Below, piece after piece: positions 34,105 through 43,787 of a DNA stretch of 64,000 bases (position 1 is the stretch's first letter; each line of letters begins with the position of its first letter). Made by a program: the position numbers and the translations under genes. The stretch covers positions 26,509,322 to 26,573,321 of the forward strand of contig NC_056032.1 of the NCBI RefSeq assembly GCF_004379255.2, in the 5' to 3' direction. This stretch comes from Salvia splendens (Eukaryota > Streptophyta > Magnoliopsida > Lamiales > Lamiaceae). The notes below the pieces were generated by a model. The model had not been told where the DNA came from. It saw only the letters and a list, made by a program, of their open reading frames with translations, and searched no databases.

Positions 34105-35054
34105 AAATTGACTCTAATATTACAACGAATCTGCAAGAATACAGAGCCGATTGTAGTACTTCGAGTGTCGATCCACAGGGAGGCGTATGCTATTTAATTT
34201 GAGATTGATAAGATAGAATTCAATAAAAAGATGAAAAAAACACAAAACGATAAGCAAAAAACAAAATTTAGAAAATCGGATAAGAAGAAAGCAATGCTCC
34301 TATATGTCTCGGGCATACGAATTGGGATACTTCGATGGATTACTACGATCAAGACTATGCTTAAGAGGATTAAGTTTGTTTTACGCTCCCTATCCGCTGA
34401 ACACTTCAAGGGAATTGTATACCTAGGATAAGCTGAACACGTCTCCAAGGTTTTACTCACTAACCTATCGCCCCTGCTAGGTCGCACAACAAGCTTTAGA
34501 TTAGCTTCTACAATTGTCAAACACGATAATTAGATCATATTAACTTAATGCCCACGCGGAAGCGCAACAGACATCAAACCAAATTCACTGATTAAACTAT
34601 CGATCCACTCGAGACTATCTCTCTGAACAAGTATCAAATCTCGAGTTCCTTGCACATGAGTAACGGCCAAAATCTATGCTAAAGAGGCAATAGAATAAAG
34701 GCTACAAAGTTCTACCTATCTAAACGTCTCAAGATTAGTAGAATAATTAAACCATTCATGAACAAGAATCACACATAAATTAAACCGTAAAAAATCATCA
34801 AAGTATCCACAATTCACCCAACAACATATTCAGAGCAACGAAGGAAATCTAGCCAAACATACTAAAATGAATTACTCCAAAAGAACCGTGAACCGTGAAC
34901 TCCATGGTGTTCTCCAACTCTAGATGATGGCTGATCTCCCCCGAGATGGAGTTTGGACCGTTCCTTCCTCTTCTCTCCTCTTGCCTCTTTCTCCTCTTTC
35001 TTTTCCAATCTGTCCCCCCTCTTCGTCTGACCTTTTTTCCTCTTTTATTCATCA
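34105..35054 (-). repeat. Inverted LTR segment at the right end of element C
   Basis: Read on the minus strand it starts TGATGAATAAAAGAGG and ends GTTGTAATATTAGAGTC. It corresponds to 18206-18452 plus 31346-about 32060 of the 5' LTR. It lacks the last 45-50 bp of the LTR and the palindrome-bearing U3. Its outer end coincides with the GTGGT target duplication. Confidence 0.85.
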
Positions 35055-35825
35055 GTGGTCGCTGGGCGTGTTCTTTATTTCAGCACAACTTTCTCCGGAG
35101 CGGACCGCTACTAGCTCAACAGTCGTTGGGCTCCAGCGGTCGCTGTATGAGTTGCAGCGGACCGCTGGGCGTCTCGAAAACTCCAGATTTCCAACTTCGG
35201 CTTTTTGTTGTCTTTTTTAGGCTCAAATATGCACATTTCTCACAAAACACGTCAAAATACCAAAATAGAGAAAATATGCAAAATATGGACATGATTTGTG
35301 ATTTTGACATTAAAAATAGACCAAATAATGACCTTAAAACAGTGCAAAATCCGAGCGTATCAGTTGTTATCGTAATTATTGTCAATCTTTGATCGGTGAT
35401 GACTTTGATTAGTTCATATTTTATGTGTCAATGCAATATTTGTGACATGAGTGTTGATACACGATAGGAATAACTCCTAGTAGAGCTTGAGTCGGATGAA
35501 CATAGAACTAAATAATTAGAATTACTAATGAGTTGAAGAAATCACTACCATACGATTCCCTCGTCTCATCTGTCTTCTCAAACCAAGTTAACTGCAAACT
35601 GCGAAACTGTTTCACTTTTTTCATTTGATTGTTTTTATTTACTTTTTTTCTTAGTTTAATCAAATCCCAATTGTGTGTTCAAATTGTATACAAGACTGAA
35701 TATGTGGTAGACAGTCTGTAAATTTATTCCATGTGTTCGATATCCGGTACTGACCTTTAGCTATACTAGATCTACCATATATACTTACATGTATTTTTAG
35801 TGCTAATAAAAAGTGCATCAGGTCG

Positions 35826-35969
35826 CCACATCTGCATTTCTTAGTCCAACCCTTTCTTCTGCAGTGGTTTCGCCCTAGTGTCCGCCCTATCAATTAAACC
35901 CATTTTTCATTTATTTTTAATGTTATCTTTTTTTTTATTTTCACATATTATAAATTACAAATTTAAATA
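35826..35969. other. Flank between LTR D and the next MITE
   Basis: Unique sequence; no feature recognised. Confidence 0.5.
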
Positions 35970-36266
35970 TTAGGCCATTAGCAAAGGGGCGCTTTAAGGC
36001 GCGCCACGTCATCAGTTTTATCCTCCTACCCCCCACCTGCAATGTGGCGCCCTAAGGCGCGCCCTATATGTTTACTATTGTTTTGTCAATTAATTTAAAT
36101 GTTTTCAAATATGTAATGCAAACTAATTAAAAAACACAACGAGTAACTAAAAACCGACGAAGATTGCATTGAATAAAAACTAATACATTTATAAAAATTA
36201 ATACATTTATAAAAATTATTACATATATAAAAATTAAAGAATTACAATACGAATTAAAAATTAATA

Positions 36267-36442
36267 CTCCCTCCGTCCCGGACTACTTGCACATTTCCTT
36301 TTCGGCACGGAGAAGGAATGACTGTATAGCAAAGTCAACAATTGCGGCTGTAGGTGATAATTTTTACTAAAAATGGAAAGAGTGCAAATAACTTGGAACG
36401 CCCAGAGAGGAAATAAGTGCAAGTAGTCCGGGACAGAGGGAG
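36267..36442. mobile_element. Stowaway MITE inside the Harbinger element
   Basis: Ends CTCCCTCCGTCCCGGACTAC and GTAGTCCGGGACAGAGGGAG are complementary with one mismatch. TA flanks it (36265-36266, 36443-36444). It is closely related to the copy at 5811-5991. Confidence 0.92.
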
Positions 36443-36634
36443 TACATTTATAAAAATTAATACATTTATAAAAAACCTTCATTTCAATCACACAACATAA
36501 ACATCTTAATAACTCGAAGAAGCAAATTCTCGTTTCACCGAATTCTACTTTTTAATCACAAATTATCATTTTTTTATCACAATATCATCTTAATAAATGT
36601 ATAAAACAATTTAGTTTTCAAGATATCTCAACTA

Positions 36635-36706
36635 TTGTTTGTAGTCCAAAGGTTTGGATTATTGCCTTCCAAGCAATGGACCCGGGTTTGATCCCCGGCA
36701 AACGCA
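36635..36706 (+). tRNA. tRNA-Gly(UCC): tRNA-Gly(UCC)-like gene or pseudogene
   Basis: The 72 nt sequence follows plant tRNA-Gly(UCC) through D-arm (TAGTCCAAAGGTTTGGAT), anticodon arm (ATTGC-CTTCCAA-GCAAT, anticodon TCC at 36668-36670) and T-arm (CCCGGGTTTGATCCCCGG). The acceptor stem pairs at five positions (TTGTTTG/CAAACGC) with one T-G wobble and one T-C mismatch at the first pair. The normally invariant C of the T-loop TTC is T. A run of seven T at 36707-36713 is a good Pol III terminator. The two defects suggest a pseudogene or relaxed copy. It lies between the ends of a Harbinger element, so the copy is probably mobile. Confidence 0.75.
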
Positions 36707-36916
36707 TTTTTTTAAGTAAAATGCGTGCCATCGTCCGCGTCTCCTACAATGGCTCGGACGATGGTGCGCCCGATGACCATCGTCCATGACGTAGGGCGCG
36801 GACGATGGCGGGCACCCACAACGTGGACATCTTCCGCGCCCGAGGACGATGGACGCCATCGGGCGCTCCATTGCAAGTGCCCTTACAACAAAAATAATTA
36901 ATATAGGTACAATTTC

Positions 36917-38147
36917 AACGACCAATGCGTGCCCAAACTTCTTCAACCATGTAGGTCATGAGTTAAAGATATGCTTGTTGGTTGCGCAAGTTCTCTTTTT
37001 CCTGTAATCTCTTATTGACTCCATACGGTAAACTTCGAATGATCGGCGGAGTTGCATGACCTGCACTCGGTCTGGCTTCGTCGTCAGATCAATAGTCAAT
37101 TCTTGGACCTTCATCATAAATAATCATGTTGTGCAAGATGATGCACGCGTACATGACATTGGCGATGAGATGCCTGTACCATGAATGAGTCGGGTTTTTC
37201 ACTGTTGCCCTACACATTTGAAGCATACCGCATACCGAATCCTCGCACCACGTCCTTCCATGCAGACTCTTGTCACTGTGCAAAAGAAGATCTCTTCGGA
37301 TCCGTTGGTCATGAGATCGTCTTTAGGAAAATTGGCCACGGGTATATGCAATCGGCTAAGTAGTACCCCAAATCATGCTGCCGTCTGTTGGCAGTTACCT
37401 CGATAACGAGACCGTTGTCGTTGCATTACTCGGTTAAGAGACTCGACGTGTCGAGCATGTTGATGTCGTTGTTTGACCCGACCACACCGAAGTGAGCATA
37501 CCAGATCCAAAGACGGTGGTCAACGATGGCTTCAAGGATCATCGTCGGGTGTATACCTTTATACCCACTAGTGAATTGGCCTCTCCACGCTGTTGGGAAA
37601 TTCTTCCATTCCAGTGCATAGCATACTAGGAAAGGCTTGCACACTCTCGTGCATGGCCATCAGTACCTGACAATCATCGGTAGTCGGCTTGAGCAAATAT
37701 GTGGCACCAAAGGCGTCCACCACGCCATCACAAAATTTTGCCAGACACTCCCGTGCAATTGGTTGCTTGACGTGGAGATACTCATCAAACATGTCTGCTA
37801 TGGTGTCGTAGGCCAACTGACGAAGCGCAATTGTGCACTTCGTAAGCGGGGATAACCTAACTCTGCGGGCTGCATCATGCAACAACTGGAAGTACTTGTC
37901 GCGCCCCTCTAGCGTCTGAACAATACGGAGAAACAAGTCTCGCCGTATCCTAAATTGTAGGTGAAAAACCGTCGGTCCCCACCGTGGTTCATCGGCGAAG
38001 TAGTCTTCGAACAGACATTGATGAGCTACCTCATGCTCTCGGCAGACGGATGTCCAATGGCAGATGGTCCTTAGGACCCGCTCTTCGGCTTGCTCTTGCT
38101 TTTGTATTGAACGAATACCAGCGAGAATCTGGTCCCCTCTTGTTTGA
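36917..38147 (-). pseudogene. PIF/Harbinger transposase pseudogene
   Basis: Reading right to left, the N-terminal part (FEDYFADEPRWGPTVFHLQF, RRDLFLRIVQTLEGRDKYF) is followed by LTKCTIALRQLAYD, then DDCQVLMAMHE. The nuclease blocks follow in other frames: EWKNFPTAWRGQFTSG, DHRLWIWYAHFGVVGSNNDIN, then ANVMYACIILHNMI, and an end with VEEVWARIGR near 36917. Frameshifts separate the blocks near 37640, 37430 and 37283. The MLGSIDCMHW block with the first catalytic D is damaged. The family resembles the element at 13522-15491. The 5' side is cut by LTR sequence at about 38148. Confidence 0.88.
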
Positions 38148-38691
38148 GTGACACATTCTATAATGATTTATTGACTTCCAACATAATCGTGATATGAGGT
38201 TTGCTTGTTATAAGAGCTTAGTTGATGCTATAATTAATTCCCCTTAAAACGGTACTTTTAATTGGGAGCGAGAGGAGTCATAGGTGCTTTTGGGAGTTGC
38301 AAATCTGGGATTGACGACCTTAGTATATGTGTTCTACTTTGTGCCGCATGGGCAATATTTATGTGACTCGTTCTAGTTAAGTATGAACTGTGCTAGGATG
38401 TTGTAGTTGGAACTTGTATAAACCATAAATGTGAAAGCACATCCATGTAATTCCCTTATCTCATCTATTTTATATCTGTGTCAGCAATTGTTTACTTGAT
38501 TTCATTATTTGACATTTTTTAGTTTTCAAATCCAAAATTAATCGTGTTTTCAAATAGTGAAAGAAGCTTAGTAGAAGATAGACAATCATTGATAGCTTTT
38601 CGCGTGATCGATATCCGGTACTAACCTTTAGTTATACTAATTTTAATATGTATACTTGGATGTTTATTTAGTGCTAATAAAAAGTGTATCA
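38148..38691 (+). repeat. 5'-truncated LTR of the D/F family
   Basis: The sequence from GAGTGACACATTCT to GTGTATCA aligns with the R-U5 part of LTRs D and G. The head and U3 are absent, and it abuts the Harbinger pseudogene directly. Confidence 0.75.
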
Positions 38692-39193
38692 TCCAAAATA
38701 GAATTGATGGGAGAAGAGAAAGGGAATAAGGTGTAAATGAGGAGAGATCCCCCTTGCGATCTTAAGACATCCTCCAAAAAGATGAAGGCAACCTTAGGCT
38801 ACTTTCACCTTGACAATCTCCCAGCTGGCTCCAGTACTCTATGGATATAGAAGTCATAGATGCATACCTCTAGTAAATAGAACTATAAGAGCTAAACAAG
38901 CAACCTAACAAGTTGAGAACTGAGTAAATACTTACAATGGAGAACGCACAAAAAAGAGTTTACAATTTAATATTCATTAATGTCAAAGCTAGAAAAGTGT
39001 GCATCAAAGTATATGTATATTAGAGAAGATAAATAACATAAATAGCCTAAAAAGGGTCCAAACTAGGTAAAATTCGGGTTCCCTCGCATATGACCCATCT
39101 GGGTCACTTTGGTGCAAGTTCTACTCATCCGAGTAGAACTTTGTGTAGAGTTTAGGAACTTTGACCCGTCCTGGTCGAGTTTGGTTGCAAAGT
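38692..39193. other. Unassigned sequence between two LTR copies
   Basis: About 500 bp with no recognised gene or element. A small inverted pair, TTCTACTCATCCGAGTAGAA, lies near 39119-39138. Confidence 0.5.
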
Positions 39194-40584
39194 TGATGCA
39201 CTTTTTATTGAACACAGGGAAAAACAGACATAAATTGTCTACCTTCTACTAAGCTTCTTCTACTATTTGGAGAAACAAGAAATTTTGGATTTTTGAAAAT
39301 AAAAACTTGCAAAAACAAAGCAAACAACGATTGCAAATAAAACACAGAGAAAATGCAGATGAGATAAGGGAATTCCAGGGATGTGCTTTCATAGTTATGG
39401 TTATACAAATTCCAACTACAACACCCTAGCATAGTTGATACTTCACTAGAACAAGTCACACAAGTATTGTCCATGCGGCACAAAGTAGATTACAGACACT
39501 AGGGGCGTCAATCCTAGATTTGTAACTCCTAAAAGCTCATAAGACCGTCAAGATGTCCTAACTCTCAATTAATAGTGTTGTTTTAAAGGAAGCTAATTGT
39601 AGTGTCAACTAAGCTCTTATAACTCACCAACCTCCTCTCATGATTATGTAGCAAGTCAATAGATCATCACAGAATGTGTCACTCAAACATGAGGCAATAT
39701 TATTCAACACTTGGATAGAAACGAAGTAATGAACAAAACAAATATTAAATAAATAGGAAAAGTATAACAAAAGTCGTTACTAACACATCCCTAAAATTCT
39801 ATAAATTTAGTTACACATAATTGAATAATCTAAAGACATAGTTTTTAGGGGAAACAATAAAAACATAACAACTAAAGTAATAAAACCCAAAGGTCGAATC
39901 CCTGAAGCCTTGATCTTTTCTTGAAACCTTCTTCAAACCCTTGGACTTGATGAACAGTGAAGAACTCTAAAAAATTACTCTCTGGAATTATGCAGCAAAA
40001 AGAAGATCCTTAATGATGAAGCTTGAGGGGGTGTTTATAGCCTAATTTTCGTGTACCATAATTATGGTAAATATTCAGCACAGTATGGTAAATCTTAGGG
40101 AGAAAGTAAGTCAAATTTGTGCGCCGCGTTTTCCCAGCGGGCCGCTGCACCTTGGCCAATGGTCTTTGTGCAATGTTCCGTAGTTTCTGTCTCTTGATCA
40201 GCGGTTCATGCACTTTGATTTAGCGGTCGCTGGCAATCATCCCGTAGGTACTGGATCTCCTGGAGCGGTTGCTGCACACATCCCAGCAGTCGCTGGGCTT
40301 GTTCCTCTTTTCAGCACAACTTTCCCGAAGTGGACCGCTACTTGTTCAGCGGTCGTTGGTGGCCGCGGTCGCTGGCTGTGTTGCAGCGGACTGTTGGACC
40401 TCTTGAAATCTCCAGATTTCCAACTTCGACTTTTAGCTATCTTTTTAGGCTCTATTTTGCACATTTCTCACACGTCAAAATACCAAAATAGATCAAATAT
40501 GCAATTTATGGAATGTAATACAACTTTGACACTCAAAATAGACCAAATAATGGCCTTAAAATAGTGCAAAATCCGAGCATATCA
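39194..40584 (-). repeat. LTR G (solo, inverted), D/F family
   Basis: A 1391 bp LTR on the minus strand runs from TGATGCAC (tail) to GCATATCA (head). It carries AGCGGTCGCT-type palindromes in U3 (about 40130-40400) and a TATA box TATAAACACC on the minus strand near 40032-40041. The 5-bp flanks AAAGT and CCATG do not match, so either it has recombined with another copy or its flank was altered. Confidence 0.8.
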
Positions 40585-40921
40585 CCATGTCAAGTGTAGC
40601 ATCCGAAAGTTCTTTTAGTATAGGTGTAAGGATGTTGACCGATAGAAGAACTCGATTGACTCCAAAGTCCATCAAATTTTGAAGCTCTTGAAGAATTGGT
40701 TGGACGAAGAATTTCGAATGAACAAGTGGCAGAGGTTGTAAATAAATAAAATTGTGGAAATGACGGAAGAAGACGAAGATGGTGAGTTGGATATAGTGCT
40801 TAATGAACAAGAAGATCAAGAGATGGATTTAGAGAGATTTTATTTTTTTATTACAGATTATCACTATTCAAGTTCTCAAGAGTCCAATTTCACTTATGAT
40901 TGGCAAAATTATCCTGATTAG
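40585..40921 (+). pseudogene. hAT transposase C-terminal fragment
   Basis: Directly after LTR G, MSSVASESSFSIGVRM and DRRTRLTPKSIKF form the hAT dimerisation block (family pattern VASESAFS, then RSRL). Nonsense codons follow (for example after KSIKF). After a frame change, an acidic tail ends DWQNYPD with a stop near 40919-40921. Upstream coding is missing. The fragment belongs to the element whose right end is at 41132. Confidence 0.82.
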
Positions 40922-41132
40922 ACAAGTTTTATGAATTTTGTATATTTGGAATATTATGAAGACATCATTTATATTTTTATTTACATACAATGTCATCTCT
41001 TTTATTATAAAAATATGTAAATTTGGCCAAACCCAGCCAGACCCACTCGACCCACTTGTTAACTGGGTTCGGGCTGGGTCGGACCTATTTATGTAAACCA
41101 AATACCTAGGCCCGACCCATTTGACACCTCTA
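40922..41132 (+). mobile_element. Right end of a hAT element
   Basis: The terminus TTGACACCTCTA (complement TAGAGGTGTCAA) at 41121-41132 is a classic hAT end. The subterminal region repeats GACCCA/TGGGTC motifs (AGACCCACTCGACCCAC, GGGCTGGGTCGG). The left end is lost, presumably through the LTR G event. Confidence 0.75.
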
Positions 41133-41576
41133 AAGCCATATGAAAGCGGAAACACGCATTTATCAAACGAATCCTAAAATGGATCTATTTAGGTGTCCTA
41201 TGATAAACCACATAAATTCACAAAATATACGTAAATTTGGATGTGATTAAACGAATAACTTTTGATCCTCCAAATGATCGACGTTGCTTGCACCTTCATC
41301 ACGTCAAGAATCTTATCTTAAACCCGGATCATCTAACACATTCCCTTGCTCATGATTAGTCATTTGTATGGGCAAATCTAGGTTAAAAATCACAATAGAT
41401 TTAGATCTGGATGAAGACGAATGCCCTAGTGTTATGAAGAACTAAAAGAAGTAGGTCTAGTTCTGCACAAGGAGAATTAGAAAAAATTCTTCTATTTTTT
41501 CCCACAGGTAGGCGCTGATTTTGAGGCAATGGAGGCTAGGGTTTTGTCTTTATTCCATATCTATTTATAGAGCCTG
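41133..41576. other. Intergenic, no gene recognised
   Basis: Unique sequence; the short open frame near 41521 runs into a Stowaway copy. Confidence 0.5.
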
Positions 41577-41702
41577 TAAAGAAGTGAGGCACTTCTTTAC
41601 ATTATCCCTCTCTTACTTTTATTTTTCTCCACTTTATTTTATATTATTTTTTAAAAACGAGTGCGATAAAGAAGTGCCTCGCTTATCTTGGGACGGAGGG
41701 AG
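41577..41702. mobile_element. Stowaway-like MITE, left terminus lost
   Basis: The right end CTTGGGACGGAGGGAG is followed by TA (41703-41704). The internal AAAGAAGTGAGGCACTTC and GAAGTGCCTCGCTT are complementary, but the usual CTCCCTCCGT left end is absent. Confidence 0.65.
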
Positions 41703-41704
41703 TA

Positions 41705-42101
41705 CCTTTTAGGCTCATGATTCAATGCAATGAGATAACCAACATATACTAGTCATTAATTACTACTACCCAACATATCATGTTTACTAGGTTATGAAAA
41801 CCGACACATATTGATAAATCACTGTAGCATCTGATTATTTGGCACATGCAATAAGTTATATACAAGGATTAAGAAATACTAAAATTCTGAGATTATATCT
41901 TTCAGTATATAGCAATAGAAGCATCTCACTTAGATCTAATTCAATGATAACCACACCAATGTTATATACGATGGTCGAGTCACCTATTGTGATGACTTGT
42001 TTCACTACTAGACCTAGAATCCACAAGCTTTGGACTTGTTTGTATTATTGATAGGGCTCGTTACAAGCATGGTTTATAGGGGTTTATTACACTAATCGGG
42101 T
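41705..42101. other. Intergenic, no gene recognised
   Basis: AT-rich sequence between the Stowaway relic and the Athila LTR. Confidence 0.5.
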
Positions 42102-43685
42102 TGATAATGTGCGAAAAAATGGTGAATTTAAGTGTGCACGAGCTAAAAAGTGTTGAAGCAGCAGTGTGCAGGAATAACTTGATCAACTCAGAAAGAAGTG
42201 AAAAATGGCCAGAGCCGAAGACAAGTTGATCAGTTGAGCATAAGCAATGGAGCCTGGCTAGCCAACAAGTTGATCAAGAGGGAGCTCACCATAGGAAGAT
42301 ATGAGATGATGAGTCATAGGAGAGAGAAAGAAAGATGCTATCTCAAGGGCATTAATGTCAAATCAGAATGAGCATACCTAGGGATTTGTGCCCAAGGCCA
42401 TCCTATAAATAGTGGAGAGAATGCACACATAAAAGGAAGTTTTTTGGATAGTCCGCAATCATCATTCTCAGTCACCACCCACTTAAGTTCATAACATGGA
42501 GCAAGGAAGCTAAGAGCCACTGGAGTTGACGTTCTACCACTACATCTCTCTCTTCTTCCTTATCAAGAGAGGAGGGAGCTAGATCTTCCAAGATCATTTT
42601 CATCGTTTGTGTTTCCTAACACCCCGAGGGGTCAAAACATTGCTACTTAGATTTTAGTTTACTTTCTGAATCTTAGTTGTTTTTGATGTTTTATCTTTAG
42701 TTAACTCTAGTTATCTTCCATTTGTTGATCGATCTTTGCATCTGAGTTCAAAATTCTATTTTTATTTTGGTTATTGAAGATCGTTTATGAAATGAAGTTT
42801 TTAATGCAAAGTTGTTTTAGATCTGATGTTCTCTGATTTCGTTTCTTTTGCGTAGTTTCAGTTCTGTTCTGAGTTGAAGTTAAGTTTGCATTATTTTGTT
42901 GTTTGAGTTTAGATCTGAGTCTGAGATGGAGTTTGCGATGCATGCTGTTTGGAGTTGATGATTTCTGAGTTAGATTATGTTCTGATTATTGCTCACCATT
43001 TGTTTCCGATTTCTCGTAGTTAGATTCGAGTTTTAGTTTGTCAACTTACATGAGATTAGAATAGATGTTATAGATCTTTATTTCTATTCGATTTGCATGG
43101 ATCTGTGTTTAATTTGTCTATTTCCTGTTTTGATGTTAGCTGCTCTGTTTAGATTTACTGTAGTTGCTTTCATTTAGTTGCTTAGCGAAGAAGAAGGTCG
43201 TAGTTCGTTAGAGTAGCAGCCCTTGTCACCTTTTCATTGTTTTCAGCTTTTAGTAGTGCGTTAGTTTTGTTAGTAGTCCCGAGTTACTTTTACAGGAGTA
43301 CCTTCCCATCCTTAGTTAGTTGATAAATCCAGCATGTTACATAGTTTTGAGTATGTCTAGTCTAGTTGATCCGTTTATATTAGTGAGTTGATCAGTTTAG
43401 TACTTAGTCCAATTCTTAACCCACTAGAAAGTGTGGCCGCAACCAAAACCTCCCAATGTTCCAAACACAACTCAACACGCCTTTGCCCCTGAGGGATTCG
43501 AACCTTACTTCCATTTACTAGTTTATAGTATTGTGGGGTTAAGGTCTTGAAAGCCCTAAGTCTCTCCGTTTGCATAACCAAGACCAGATAGTAGCTTGCA
43601 TTGATCCATTGATTGTTTAGCTCGATCAAGTGAGTGAACTACATATGCTTATTTAATCTGCATGCGAACCTTTAGTTTAAAGGCA
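42102..43685 (+). repeat. 5' LTR of Athila element E (ends approximate)
   Basis: It starts TGATAATGTGCG and probably ends AAAGGCA, 7 nt before the PBS. A TATA box (CCTATAAATAG) is near 42403-42413. U3 contains three TTGATCA motifs (42179, 42226, 42270). A long T-rich R-U5 follows. Confidence 0.6.
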
Positions 43686-43693
43686 TTTTAAAT

Positions 43694-43710
43694 GGCGCCG
43701 TTTCCGGGGA
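43694..43710 (+). other. Primer-binding site of element E (tRNA-Asp type)
   Basis: TGGCGCCGTTTCCGGGG differs from the same site in element C by one base. Confidence 0.85.
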
Positions 43711-43787
43711 TGGATGGCGTTATATGTGTATGTGTTTGAAACAGTTGGTGTACATATTTTTAATTCTTTTGTTTTCTTTTTCGGTTT

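Larger units (their letters stand above)
17824..35054 (+). mobile_element. LARD-like element C; third level, with inverted terminus
   Basis: The element starts TGATGCGAATC and ends ATTCATCA. The exact duplication GTGGT flanks it (17819-17823, 35055-35059), and the solo LTR F reads continuously across it. Order: 5' LTR (17824-18452 plus 31346-32108, split by element A), tRNA-Asp-type PBS (32114-32131), a non-coding internal region of about 1.77 kb, PPT, the first roughly 220 bp of a 3' LTR (33881-about 34100), then about 950 bp of LTR sequence in inverted orientation (34105-35054). No gag or pol is present, so it is a non-autonomous, LARD-like element. The inverted right end is unusual. Confidence 0.75.
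16664..35361 (-). mobile_element. Solo LTR F (inverted, split); second level of the nest
   Basis: This is a minus-strand LTR of the same family as D. On the plus strand it runs from TGATGGCC at 16664 to GCGTATCA at 35361. The duplication GTTGT flanks it (16659-16663 and 35362-35366). Its halves are 16664-17823 and 35060-35361. Joining them across the inner insertion gives a continuous LTR that aligns with 39194-40584. The minus-strand TATA box TATATATACC lies near 17560-17570. Confidence 0.85.
15643..35820 (+). mobile_element. Solo LTR D (split); outermost level of the nest
   Basis: An LTR starting TGATACGCTCG at 15643 and ending GTGCATCA at 35820 is flanked by the 5-bp duplication GGTCG (15638-15642 and 35821-35825). 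Its two halves are 15643-16663 and 35362-35820, together about 1.24 kb after removing a Stowaway insertion. There is no internal region, so it is a solo LTR left by LTR-LTR recombination. Everything between 16664 and 35361 was inserted later. The tail (GATATCCGGTACTGACC, GCTAATAAAAAGTGCATCA) matches other copies at 38148-38691 and 39194-40584. Confidence 0.85.
35973..36882. mobile_element. Harbinger-type element carrying a tRNA-like gene
   Basis: The left end GGCCATTAGCAAAGGGGCG and right end (complement GGGCACTTGCAATGGAGCG) are imperfect inverted repeats. TTA flanks both sides (35970-35972, 36883-36885). Length 910 bp, no transposase. It contains a Stowaway insertion and a tRNA-Gly-like sequence, with repeated CATCGTCCGCG-type motifs near the right end. 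Confidence 0.8.

Noticed and set aside
35826..35969. Right half of the Harbinger MITE whose left end is at 15601
   Set aside because: The position is right by the TSD logic of LTR D, but no complementary terminus could be found.
39119..39138. Small perfect inverted repeat as a possible transposon end or terminator
   Set aside because: There is no flanking duplication or family motif; chance is sufficient.
39189..40589. LTR G as a clean solo-LTR insertion
   Set aside because: The flanking 5-mers differ (AAAGT, CCATG), so a simple insertion with TSD is not supported.
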